Source of the DNA: DATAYA01 sp963754235
GTDB lineage: Bacteria > Pseudomonadota > Alphaproteobacteria > Acetobacterales > Acetobacteraceae
DNA: 64,000 nucleotides
Direction of reading: 5' to 3'
NCBI GenBank assembly: GCA_963754235.1
Contig: CAVWFK010000013.1
Span: 69,730-133,729 of the forward strand
In this document: positions 17,565 to 26,063 of the stretch, in pieces
Position numbering within the stretch: position 1 is the first letter of the stretch
Layout: every line of letters starts with the position of its first letter
Program-made: the position numbers and the translations under genes
The notes under the pieces: model-generated
Databases searched by the model: none
Told to the model about the DNA's origin: nothing
The model's input: the letters and a program-made list of their open reading frames with translations, nothing else

Positions 17565-19337
17565 TCACGAGCCGCTCGCAAGCGGGAAATGGCCCCACTG
17601 CATCGTCGTTAGGTCAATACTGCAAAGTTGCGTGACATGGCTCGCCATGGCGTATCGGCGCACCCTATCCAGGTAGTCGGGCTTGTCGGAATCCTTCAGC
17701 TGCCAGCCCGGAGGTTGGAACGTGGAAGCGCCGTTGATCGTCGGCAGGTGGAGGGTCTCTGCGATGATCATGGCATCGACATTGTGGCTGAAGAAGCCAT
17801 CCCACGCGGGACCAAGGAGGCCCTCGGGTCGAGCCCTTGAAACGAAGAAAGCCTTGCAGTCCGGCGGCGGCGCCGGCACTGCTTGAAGGCGCGCCAGTTC
17901 GTGTGCGCGGTCAAGCGAGACGCCGGCTGCGGTGTTTATTTCTTCGACCACGAGCAGGCCGCAGACCAGAATAAGCACCGGCGCCGCGACTTTGCGAGCC
18001 GACGCAGACAGGTAGAGCACGGCAATGCCGGTCACCGGCACAGCCAGGAAAAGCTGATAGCGCGCAACGACGCGAGCGGCCTTAGCACCCGGGAATGCCT
18101 CGTACATAAACCACCACAGCGAATGCCCGTCGACGTTGAACGCGAGCGCCCATGTCGCGAGCGTCGCGATCGCGAGCGCCCGCAGCATGGTGGCGCGCCC
18201 GGGGACGAGCGCCCGCCGTGTGACGAGCAGGGCGATGGCGCCCCATCCGAATAGCCAAAGCAGTCCCGGCGGGAAGCCGGTCATCCTCTCGCTCCAGGCC
18301 GGCATCGTCGGCCGGATCGCGTGGTTCACGAAGGCCACAATCCGCCCGTACAGAAGGTTGCCATCGCCGACATGCATGAGGTCGGGCAGGGTGAGGGTCC
18401 AGCCGCGCACTCCTTGGTAAGGATGCATGCCAGTTTCGCTCGCCGTAGGTAGATAGACCGAGAGGAAAGGAATGCTCGAGGCGCATAGGACGAGCAGGAT
18501 GATCGCCGATTGCGCCGCGTGCCGTCGCACCGCATTCCACCAAGGGACCAATCCGCGGCGACCGGCGAGGATCGCGTATGCCACGCCCATGAACAAGCCG
18601 AAGAGGCAGAAATACCAGGCCATGTAGTAGGTCGTCAGCAGCCAGGCCGGGTAGAGAAGCGCGGCCGAGATCCCCCATAACAAGAAGGGAGTCGTCCGCC
18701 CGAGCAGAAGCGCCGCCATCATGCCGTCCAGCAGCACGGCCATCACCGGTGCGAACCCGACCCCGAGGAGCTGCGAGTGGTGCGCCTGGACAAACATGTT
18801 GTTGCTGAGGGTGAACAGCACGGCACCGAAAAGAGCCCAACCCGATCGAAGACCGAGCACGCGCCGTGCAGCCCAAAAGAAGCCGAGGAACCCAATGAGC
18901 CTCACGACGATGCTGACGCACTCGCCACTCAAGTAAGGATCGAGATGAGCCGTGCGGAAGGAGGAGTAGATCACACCATAGAGGAAAAATCCGTCATTGT
19001 AGCCGAGCGTGCCTTTGAAGGGGTAGAAATACTCCGTCCTGTTCCAGTGTGCCATAGCTCGAAAGACGCTGAACCAGTGCTCGTAGATCGAGATTATAAT
19101 GACCTCATCGTATCGGTTCCCACGTAGGACGGTAAACCCATCCAAAATCTCATAGCGGAAGAAAAAAGTGACGGAGAGAAGCCCCACTAGGATCACCAGG
19201 ATTGCCGTGCCGACGCCTGCCCGCGCACGCGAGGCATCGGCCGCCGCAGCCCCAGGGATGGCCCCAGCCGGGTGCGTGTCCTGGACGAGCGCGTCGGCTG
19301 TGAACGTCGGAACAACGCCGTTGTCAGAGCTTGGCAT
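17565..19337 (-). CDS. Large polytopic membrane protein, GT-C-like (island copy)
   Basis: 590 residues from ATG 19337, with AGGAAGGG upstream. It has about a dozen hydrophobic segments. After the first transmembrane helix comes RYEILDGFTVLRGNRYDEVI, then a loop with W-N-R-T-E-Y-F-Y-P and GYNDGFFLYGVIYSSF, and a soluble C-terminus of about 120 residues (FFSHNVDAMIIAETLHLPTINGASTFQPPGW). The layout resembles lipid-linked-sugar GT-C glycosyltransferases, but no known family is assigned with certainty. The protein at 62114-63922 aligns with it almost throughout, with long identical blocks such as RPTMPAWSERMTGFPPGLLW. It faces the methyltransferase gene convergently. Confidence 0.7.
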   Translation of the reverse strand: MPSSDNGVVPTFTADALVQDTHPAGAIPGAAAADASRARAGVGTAILVILVGLLSVTFFFRYEILDGFTVLRGNRYDEVIIISIYEHWFSVFRAMAHWNRTEYFYPFKGTLGYNDGFFLYGVIYSSFRTAHLDPYLSGECVSIVVRLIGFLGFFWAARRVLGLRSGWALFGAVLFTLSNNMFVQAHHSQLLGVGFAPVMAVLLDGMMAALLLGRTTPFLLWGISAALLYPAWLLTTYYMAWYFCLFGLFMGVAYAILAGRRGLVPWWNAVRRHAAQSAIILLVLCASSIPFLSVYLPTASETGMHPYQGVRGWTLTLPDLMHVGDGNLLYGRIVAFVNHAIRPTMPAWSERMTGFPPGLLWLFGWGAIALLVTRRALVPGRATMLRALAIATLATWALAFNVDGHSLWWFMYEAFPGAKAARVVARYQLFLAVPVTGIAVLYLSASARKVAAPVLILVCGLLVVEEINTAAGVSLDRAHELARLQAVPAPPPDCKAFFVSRARPEGLLGPAWDGFFSHNVDAMIIAETLHLPTINGASTFQPPGWQLKDSDKPDYLDRVRRYAMASHVTQLCSIDLTTMQWGHFPLASGS

Positions 19338-19451
19338 GAGCGGCCCTTCCTGCGCGGAAGCATAAGTCAACTTGTGTCGAGCGGGTATCATGAAAATGAC
19401 GCATCCCGAATGACGCCCGCGCGGGCGCGGCAATAGCCGCCCCATTCAACT

Positions 19452-19520
19452 CTAGAGCACAGCGACCACGGCGACCACCAGCGCCGCAACTATGCCAACC
19501 AGCGCCAGAGCCCAGCTCAT
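19452..19520 (-). CDS. Hydrophobic micro-ORF (22 residues)
   Basis: MSWALALVGIVAALVVAVVAVL would be a single transmembrane helix. It starts 38 nt after the stop of the reading frame at 19558 and ends 115 nt before the large membrane protein. No strong ribosome-binding site is visible. It may be a membrane micropeptide or chance. Confidence 0.25.
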   Translation of the reverse strand: MSWALALVGIVAALVVAVVAVL

Positions 19521-19557
19521 GCTCGGCAGCATATGATGTGGTGCATCGGCCGCCTTT

Positions 19558-20068
19558 TCATTCCAGCGCATTCGGGCTTCCTCCCGTTACGGTTTCCTCC
19601 CCCGCCGCTTCCTCAGCCTCTCGCCACATCGAGCCCTCCAGCAGCTCCGCAAAGCCTGCACAGCCTGTGCTCGGCATCGTATCCCCATCCGGCACCACAT
19701 AGCGGTTCAGCATGGCCTGGCAGTCGCGGATCAGGGCCAGGAGAACGCGCGTCGCTTCGGTCTTGACAGAGCGCTGGCCTACCTACGACGTCCAACCCAA
19801 CGGAGAGAAACGGCGGGTTCATCGTATTGAGGAGGCCGGCCGCGGCGTCCCTCGCTCTCGGTCTTGCCGATGAGTTGGTTTTCGCGTTCGGGTGATCAGG
19901 TCTCCCGCCCCTCCCCGGTCCCTGCGCCAGTTCGAGGGTCGGTGCCGCGTCCAGTTCAACCTCGGGCGGCAGCTTGACGCTGGTCGGCGAGCCCCTCCCG
20001 ACACCCGCTCCGGCACCGGCCAAGAAGGAAAGCGCGAACAGGACCCCGAGCCAGACTAAAACGTGCAT
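19558..20068 (-). pseudogene. Broken small island gene(s)
   Basis: At the 5' side, ATG 20068 opens a signal-peptide-like start (MHVLVWLGVLFALSFLAGAG). About 95 codons later the best coding sense moves to another frame, VKTEATRVLLALIRDCQAMLNRY, then GFAELLEGSMWREAEEAAGEE, ending at 19558. That second stretch has no usable start codon and follows an in-frame TAG. It looks like one or two small genes degraded by frameshift. No family is recognised. Confidence 0.35.
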
Positions 20069-20782
20069 ACGAAAATACGCCGTCGCTCACAGCCCCTTGC
20101 ACCTCCTACCAGGGTCCGACGCAGATCACCGGTAGACTATCGTCAAAAAAGCGTATCAATCGCGTTTTTTGGCGCGACCCTCGACCGGCCCGCGCACGGC
20201 GGAGGGCTTTGAGCGGTGCCGCCGGGCGCCGTGGAAACACGGCGAGCGGGCGGCGAAGGCACGACACGCAGCAGCAAAGCGAGGGCAGGCACGGCGGCTT
20301 ATCGCGGTGCTGCGCCGAACTCATTGAGGCTGACTGAGTGAGTGCTGCTGATGGCGAGGGTGCGATGACAGAAACGCTCTGCGAGAAGATATTCCTTGAG
20401 ACGCGTTTGGAACGTCGGCACCCGAAGGCGCCAGGCAGTGGGCAGGCAGAGTGAGCTGGACCGCAACTCTGCAATCCCCAGACAAGGCCGTGTGGACGGA
20501 TAGGGTGAAGTTGCAAATACGCGTTCCCGAATCGGGGTTTCATCTAATCTGCGTGCGAGCCCAGCCAGCGGCGTCGGAAGCACGCTCGGCGGCGCGGCGA
20601 TAAGACTGGTCGTGAGGCAGGAAACCGGACGATTTGGCTGTCAACGCGGTTGGTTGCGGCCGAATTTCCTTGCGGTGTGCCCTCGATGAGACGAAAAATC
20701 GCGCCCGACGGGCCAGGAATCCGGGGTATGTCGGAAACTAAGTGCCTGAGTTGCAAAACCTCGTCAGCGAAAGGGACGGGCC
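20069..20782. other. 714-bp gap without a supported gene
   Basis: Several overlapping frames exist on the minus strand but none has convincing protein character or a ribosome-binding site. The sequence becomes less GC-rich toward the right, approaching the orphan gene at 20783. No hairpin or repeat stands out. Confidence 0.4.
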
Positions 20783-21811
20783 ATGGCTAACATCGATGTT
20801 TCTTGGTTGAAGACTGAATTATCTGCCCTTGCCAAGCATCGTAAACATCCAGATCCTCGCGGAGAGGGCCATTCCGAACGGGAACTGGCCAGCCGACGCA
20901 CCCACGCCAGGTCCCTCGAACAGTTTTTTACAAAAGCGGGAATTGATGTTGCGGAGCTTAACAAGATCCTTGCAAAGGATCAGTCCGAGCTGCGCCGAAC
21001 ATTAGACAGACCAAGGACTGAAGATAGACTAAGGAATGAGAAAGCCCCGTCTCCCTCGGCGAAAGACACTCTCCATCACGCAATTGCTAAGCGGCGCAAG
21101 ACTTTAGAACATTTTGCGAATCGATCCACAAAACCCTCGACACCGTCCATTATAATATTAGACAAGCCATTCTTGATAGATAGCAGTTTTGCCAACCTAG
21201 ACCAGTTTAAAGAAAGCCACATAGAGTCTTTAAACAGCTTTATTCGGTTCGATAATGTCGTGAGTCCCGGCGGCACGGCGCTCAATGCGCAAGGCCGATT
21301 TGCCACTTACAACGACTTTCATTTCTTTTTTATGTGGGAGAACGAGAGCGACCAGAATGCATTTGTGAATGTCGCGTCTTCGTTTATATTCAATGGACCT
21401 TGCGACGTCTGGGCTGCCCGGGGATTTCCCACTGGCGATTACGTCCGTCTGTCTCTTAGTGCCTCGCTGGACCTATTTGAATGGTGGAATCAGCCACCTA
21501 CTACACCTCTCTCCCAGGCCACGCAAATGCAAGCGGTTGCGGACATTAGAGCCCTAGGCGACTGGTTCCTCGGCAATCCGGTCAATCATGATGGAAAATA
21601 TTTTTCATTGACCCCCATTGAACTCGGCTATAGCATTTTTTTAGTCCCACCAAAGGGTATTGCCATATTTAACATGAACGTGATTTCTCAGCTCGAAATC
21701 GATCCTTTTGAGGGCGGTGGCGAGATCGGGAGCTCAGCTTCAGCCGAGTTCTCGAACGTTGACCTTGACCATAAGGTTCTGTGTCCGTTTGTGCAACTCG
21801 AAATTCTTTGA
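20783..21811 (+). CDS. Orphan protein of unknown function, AT-richer than its surroundings
   Basis: 342 residues from ATG 20783 (AGCGAAAGGGACGG upstream). The N-terminal 110 residues are charged and helical (SERELASRRTHARSLEQFFTKAG, AKRRKTLEHFAN). The rest is beta-rich with aromatic clusters (YNDFHFFFMWENE, SLDLFEWWNQPP, GYSIFLVPPKGIAIF). No family is recognised and there is no signal peptide or membrane helix. A/T-ending codons are far commoner than in neighbours, a sign of recent acquisition. A second frame opens at the very end (see 21798-21968) and may be the true C-terminus. Confidence 0.6.
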   Translation: MANIDVSWLKTELSALAKHRKHPDPRGEGHSERELASRRTHARSLEQFFTKAGIDVAELNKILAKDQSELRRTLDRPRTEDRLRNEKAPSPSAKDTLHHAIAKRRKTLEHFANRSTKPSTPSIIILDKPFLIDSSFANLDQFKESHIESLNSFIRFDNVVSPGGTALNAQGRFATYNDFHFFFMWENESDQNAFVNVASSFIFNGPCDVWAARGFPTGDYVRLSLSASLDLFEWWNQPPTTPLSQATQMQAVADIRALGDWFLGNPVNHDGKYFSLTPIELGYSIFLVPPKGIAIFNMNVISQLEIDPFEGGGEIGSSASAEFSNVDLDHKVLCPFVQLEIL

Positions 21812-21968
21812 CTGCTGCGTGCCAGTGGTGAAGGTTGCGGAAGCGTCTAAGACGGTGCGCGGAATCCGATCCGTCTATATCAGCGAGGTCCAGGCCACGG
21901 TTGAAAACGACCAGGTCAAGTCCAGTCGGGCCACTGTAAAAGTGTCGTTCGTGCTTGAATCGAAGTAG
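21798..21968 (+). CDS. Possible frameshifted C-terminus of the orphan protein
   Basis: Just before the stop at 21811 a different frame carries KFFDCCVPVVKVAEASKTVRGIRSVYISEVQATVENDQVKSSRATVKVSFVLESK. It is a regular beta-strand pattern in the same AT-richer codon style as the upstream gene, with no separate start. The simplest reading is that one inserted or lost base near 21795-21805 truncates a protein of about 395 residues. It could instead be a tiny separate gene. Confidence 0.4.
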   Translation, partial: SKFFDCCVPVVKVAEASKTVRGIRSVYISEVQATVENDQVKSSRATVKVSFVLESK

Positions 21969-22131
21969 GCTGTTCGGTTCCTTTGGCGGTTTGTGCGGCA
22001 TCGACGGCGGCTTGGCCCCAGGCGGGTCGGACATTGGCGAGATCAGGCCGACAAGAGGCACTTGGCCGCCATCACGTGGCCCATGACTGGCTGGAGTCGA
22101 GGGTCGACGCTGTGCCCGCTCAACACATCTG

Positions 22132-23407
22132 ATGACCGCGAGCTCCGCCCTCGCTCAATTGCGGCTAGCGACCACCCAAAAGAGTTTCACACGTCGGCCA
22201 AATCCGACACTACTGGTGCCGCTGCTCTCTTTCCTAATCTTCGCAGCTATTGCTCTGCACCTGATAGTGATCACCCCCTTTCCGGCCCCTGATGAGCTCC
22301 AGCATGTCTCTTATGCCGCTTACCTTCAGCAGACGGGTCACCTGCTGCCGCACTTCGAGGAGCAGAAGACGCTCGCGGTCGGAGACTTTAGCCGCTGGGC
22401 GGAACGGTCGAATTACCTTGGGCACCCCTCGCCCTTCTATCTCCTGATTGGGCTTGTTCTCGATCGCACGTTGCCCCCGGCTGTGGCCGTGATGCTGCCA
22501 CGGCTGGTCTCGGGCCTCGTGCTAGGGTTCGGCGTAGCCCTCGCGCTCTGGGCAGGATTTCGATCGTTCCAACGAGACTTCCCGGCGTTGCTGATCTTCT
22601 GCCTCGCGCTTGCGCTCTGCCCCGAACTCCCTGTCCATTTCGCGACAAGTCACGAACAAGTCCCTCGCCGTGCTGGGCGGAGCGCTCGCTTATTGGGCCG
22701 TCAGCTCGCCCGGACGACGCTGGTCTGCACCCGTCGCCGCTTTGGGGCTTCTTCTGGCGTTCTGGGCCAAACTTAACGCGGGCCTCAGCGTCGCCGTGCT
22801 GCTGGCCGTTGTTTTTTTGCTGCAGAGGCAAATCAGACCGCGGTGGCTACTCTTTCACGCCCTGGGTGGCCTAGTCGGCGTCGTTCCTTATCTCCTCATG
22901 CTCCGCACCTATGGGGCCCTCGTTCCTGTCACGGCCGAGAGCGTCGGGAATGTCGCCCACTTGAATAGCTTCGGCGGCTACGTGCCGGCCTTTCTGCTGA
23001 ACCTCGGCTACACAGGCTACACATGGGGATTTAGCCGAACGGGCCAGTGGCCCATTGCGAACGTAACCGACATCCTGACAGTCCTCGCGTTCTGGGCCAT
23101 GATGGGCTGCACGGTTGTGGGCGCCTGGTTCGCCCGAGAACGCCTACCCGGCGCGCGACCGGTGCTCGCCATGGCGGCGCCGCTCGCGTTCGCCGCCGTC
23201 CTGCCCGTCCATTTCTGGTTTTCAGCCACCGATCTCAGCTACAGTCTTCCCGCCGCCTCATTCCGGTACGACTTGCCGCTCTGGCCTGCGCTTGCACACA
23301 CGATGGCTTACGCCGTCATGGCAGCGCCCAAGGTCGTATATCGGGCCGCGCTTATCGCGATCGGAGCTTTCGCCCTAGGGTTCGGCTGGGGGTGCAGGGG
23401 CTTCTGA
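22132..23407 (+). pseudogene. Polytopic membrane protein, DUF2142/GT-C-like, frameshifted
   Basis: The first part (from ATG 22132) reads LVPLLSFLIFAAIALHLIVI, then FPAPDELQHVSYAAYLQQTGHLLP and LGHPSPFYLLIGLVL. The D-E-x-x-H after the first helix is typical of DUF2142-like and related membrane glycosyltransferases. Sense is lost near 22650-22670 and resumes in another frame as VTNKSLAVLGGALAYWAVSS, with six or so more membrane segments, ending at 23407. One base change would give about 424 residues. It is a second glycan-type membrane protein in the island cargo. Confidence 0.6.
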
Positions 23408-23551
23408 CTTGTCGGGCGACAGATAACAAAATGTCAGCGAGCAATTGCTGTGGCGTGGCGCTGGCGGGGGGAAGGGCGGCCCCGACGCGAGCTATGGCGC
23501 TGCTGGGCGTGTTCTGGCGGCCCTGAGGGCGGCCTCGTCTCTGCCCCTCAG

Positions 23552-23767
23552 CTAGCGATGAAGAACTGTTCCCAACCGGGCCGGGATCACACCGAGACAG
23601 AGCTCGCCGGTGATGGTGTTGATGACCGCAAGCTGCGCCTGGCCGGATGCTGCCGGCGCCCAAGTTGTGACGATATCAGCTTGGACCGCAGCCTGGAGCG
23701 AACCTTGCAACCCTGAGACTGCGACGCTGATAAGCACAGTCGCGATGAAAAAACCTCGGCGGTCCAT
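23552..23767 (-). CDS. Small secreted protein, possibly truncated
   Basis: 71 residues from ATG 23767: MDRRGFFIATVLISVAVSGLQGSLQA is a credible signal peptide. The mature part (ADIVTTWAPAASGQAQLAVINTITGELCLGV) is beta-like and unrecognised. It may be a fragment of a larger exported protein. Confidence 0.35.
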   Translation of the reverse strand: MDRRGFFIATVLISVAVSGLQGSLQAAVQADIVTTWAPAASGQAQLAVINTITGELCLGVIPARLGTVLHR

Positions 23768-23861
23768 GGCTTTCTCCCGAATTACCAGGGCGATCATAGC
23801 GGGTGCGAAGTAGCCAGAGCGTGAACAGGGATGTAGAAACGCTGCCCAACGGCTCATGCCG

Positions 23862-24155
23862 TCAGGCGCTCACCTGGGGAAAATTCGGCCGGCACTTCTG
23901 GGGAGTATTCAGCCGGCACTCACACTTGGGCGCCTGAGCAGCTTCATCCCCGAGCAAGTCGCGCGCGATAGACCAGCCGAGCAGTTCGTTGTGGTTCGTC
24001 CATTGCGGGCCCAGCGCCGCCGCTTTCGCCAGCCGCCGCCACGCCTCGGGCAGGCCGCCGTACCGCCCTCTGCCGCCCCGGCCGGGGAGGACGTGCGCGC
24101 CAACCGTGCGCGGGCCGAGGCCGGCCAGGATTGCAAGGGTTCGCGCGCGCGTCAT
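23862..24155 (-). CDS. Small phage/island protein of unknown function
   Basis: 97 residues from ATG 24155 (MTRARTLAILAGLGPRTVGAHVLPGRGG ... GGLPEAWRRLAKAAALGPQWTNHNELLGWSIARDLLG). No family is recognised. It follows the terminase-small-like gene and the 93-residue gene on the same strand, so it probably belongs to that transcript. Confidence 0.4.
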   Translation of the reverse strand: MTRARTLAILAGLGPRTVGAHVLPGRGGRGRYGGLPEAWRRLAKAAALGPQWTNHNELLGWSIARDLLGDEAAQAPKCECRLNTPQKCRPNFPQVSA

Positions 24156-24204
24156 CGTTTCATGACCCTCGGCGTTACGCGCAACCAACGGTGATCTTGC
24201 CGGG

Positions 24205-24486
24205 TTACGGAAGCATTTTGTCGAGCAGTCGCCCGAGTGCCCTGGCGATCGCATCGCGGTCATGCCGGGCGGCATCGGGTAGCAGCCCAAGACGCATCAG
24301 TTCGGCGACCTCGCTCTCGCGTATCTGGAACGCGATCACGCGCAGCCCGTCCCGCTGCCGGGCGCGGGAGAGCCGCATCCTGGCGGCGGAGGCGGCCCGG
24401 TGCGCGTCACGCCGATCGGGCGCGTCGTGCGGTAGAGCCTGCACCGAGATGCCCTGGCCGCCATCGTCATCGGTGACGTCACGCAC
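24205..24486 (-). CDS. Small basic protein downstream of the terminase-small-like gene
   Basis: 93 residues; its start overlaps the 3' end of the preceding gene by 8 nt, showing co-translation. The middle (HRAASAARMRLSRARQRDGLRVIAFQI) is strongly basic, and the C-terminal half (ESEVAELMRLGLLPDAARHDRDAIARALGRLLDKML) is helical. It could bind nucleic acid; no family is assigned. Confidence 0.5.
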   Translation of the reverse strand: MRDVTDDDGGQGISVQALPHDAPDRRDAHRAASAARMRLSRARQRDGLRVIAFQIRESEVAELMRLGLLPDAARHDRDAIARALGRLLDKMLP

Positions 24487-25015
24487 TCCGGCCTTCCCCG
24501 TTCATTGCCTCGCCGCCGCTGGCCTTCATCCGTATCGCCTTAGCCCGAAGCCGCAAGATGACCTCATTGGCGTCCCGCAACTCGCGCAGGTCGTCGGCGC
24601 CCAGCACCGCCCACCAGTCGCCCGACGCGGACTGGTCCTCAATTGCGGGCGTGAACGGGTCAGGCCGGTCGCCGTAGAGCCGTGGCAGATGCTTGGCGAC
24701 CACCCATTTGCGAGTGTCGATCTGCAGCCGCGCCTTGGTAACCGCGCCCGGCTCGGCCTCAACCGTGTCCGCCAGCTCGATCAGCTCCTCAACCCATCCC
24801 AGCGCCTGCATCTCGCGCGCCTGGGCGTGCATCTGGCGAAACTCGGGATTGTCACGGGTCCAAGTCCAAACCGTCCGTCGGTCGGGCATCCCCGGCGACT
24901 TGCTGATTTGCGTCAGCATCTCGCCGGCAGCAATCCGATTGCAAACAGCGATCGCCACACCGGCGGCGTAGGGCGCACCCGGCTTCGCCGAGCGGTTTCG
25001 GGGCGGGTTGACCAT
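24479..25015 (-). CDS. Terminase-small-subunit-like protein
   Basis: 178 residues from ATG 25015. VAIAVCNRIAAGEMLTQISKSPGMPDRRTVWTWTRDNPEFRQMHAQAR is a helix-turn-helix arrangement typical of phage terminase small subunits of the Sf6 type. KARLQIDTRKWVVAKHLPRLYGD follows, the conserved second motif of the same family. In a phage this protein recognises the pac/cos DNA for packaging; in a satellite it can redirect packaging to satellite DNA. No large subunit or capsid gene is present. The frame is open far upstream, but the homology begins at this start. Confidence 0.7.
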   Translation of the reverse strand: MVNPPRNRSAKPGAPYAAGVAIAVCNRIAAGEMLTQISKSPGMPDRRTVWTWTRDNPEFRQMHAQAREMQALGWVEELIELADTVEAEPGAVTKARLQIDTRKWVVAKHLPRLYGDRPDPFTPAIEDQSASGDWWAVLGADDLRELRDANEVILRLRAKAIRMKASGGEAMNGEGRSA

Positions 25016-25382
25016 GCGGTTAACAATGCCCTCGCGCGCGTGCGCGCGTGTGTGTCCAACAATCCGCCTCTGCTGCCCGTCGGGGGCGCGCGCAGGGCTT
25101 AATACTCCCCGTAGTGACCCCTCGGCCACGGAACGAAGGGAATCATCCTCAATCGTGCAATCCCCGCGTCGTCGAATGTGAAGGGGAATGATCCCCAGAT
25201 CAGAGCGTCGGCGACAAAAGCAAGCAGGAATCCCGAGGATCAGAAGCACCGAATAGCGCCACGGCTGTCTCGTTTCAGCGAGGAGCGCGACAGACCATAG
25301 GCCAAGAACCGGCCCAACAACTGAAGCCGAAATCACACCAAGACAGAAGGCGGTGGACGGCGAGAGCAAGCCACCCCACGAC

Positions 25383-25490
25383 CAGCGTTGCGCCGCGCTG
25401 CGCGGCCATGAGAGCGGGGTGAGGAGCGCCGCCTTCTCGCCCGACGGCGCCCGCATCGTCACCGCCTCCGACGACGGCATGGCGTGGGTG
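25383..25490 (+). pseudogene. WD40-repeat fragment
   Basis: One frame reads CAALRGHESGVRSAAFSPDGARIVTASDDGMAWV, one and a bit WD40 blades (GH dipeptide, SPDG turn, ASDD). Nothing else of a beta-propeller protein remains. It lies antisense between the zinc-ribbon pseudogene and the terminase-small-like gene and looks like imported scrap. Confidence 0.55.
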
Positions 25491-25514
25491 ACGGCGTTCA
25501 CGTCCGGATCTCGC

Positions 25515-26062
25515 GTACCGCACCGGCCGGCCAGGATCGCGGCGCCGGATGGCACCTTGAGCAGCGTCAGCCGGTGGGCGCCGCGGCCTCGCACCACCGG
25601 GCGAGAGGATCGCCTTCGCATCGGCCCAGCTTGGCGGGCGCAGCGGCTCGGCTTGTAGCAGCCGCTGGACGCGCGCCCGACGTCGCTCCGGTAGCTCGGG
25701 GCCGGCGCCTCGGCGAGCGGCCGGACGGCCTCGGCCCGCTCGGTTTCGTCCGCCGGCCCGGCGGCCACGGCAGCGGCGCCGCGCTCAGCGGCAGCCAAAA
25801 GGGCCTCGGCAAGTGTCCCGCTCGGCCGCGAAACGAGCGCTGCGAGCGGGACAGTCGTTTTCGGTTCGGTTGCGCCACTGTCCCGCCCACTGTCCAGCCG
25901 CCTGTCCCGCTCCAAAACACGGCGCGCTAGAAAGGCTTTCAGGCTTGGTGTCCCGCTCTCTGTCCCGGCCACCGTCCCGCCGGGTCTTGTTACGAACGTG
26001 GGCTGTCCCGGTGTCCCGCTGCCAGGGAGCGGGACAGCGGGACAGTGCGGTTCCGCAACCAT
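25515..26062 (-). pseudogene. Island gene with C-terminal zinc ribbon, frameshifted and nonsense-mutated
   Basis: It starts with ATG 26062 right after the primase-helicase stop. The N-terminus is Ser-Gly-Thr-rich because of repeated TGTCCCGC DNA, then LAALVSRPSGTLAEALLAAA. Sense moves between frames: RRRARVQRLLQAEPLRPPSW, then ARWCEAAAPTG, a TGA where Trp would fit, and RCSRCHPAP, a CxxC zinc-ribbon end. Proteins with this ending commonly follow replication genes in islands; their role is unknown. Confidence 0.45.
25814..26044. repeat. Cluster of eight TGTCCCGC octamers (iteron-like)
   Basis: Exact copies start at 25814, 25879, 25903, 25949 and 26012 on the plus strand, and at 25846, 26029 and 26037 in inverse orientation (GCGGGACA). 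Further near-matches (TGTCCCGG, CGTCCCGC) lie between them. They sit directly beside the primase-helicase gene, where an iteron-type origin would be expected. They also encode S-G-T/T-V-P residues in the overlapping gene, so coding bias is an alternative cause. Confidence 0.5.
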
Positions 26063-26063
26063 C

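Noticed and set aside
20106..20583. Overlapping minus-strand frames in the 714-bp gap
   Set aside because: Basic, low-complexity translations, no ribosome-binding site, no motif.
24479..26062. Single 527-residue protein covering the terminase-small-like gene and everything upstream
   Set aside because: The middle is antisense to a WD40 fragment and has no protein character. The open frame is a by-product of high GC, and homology begins at 25015.
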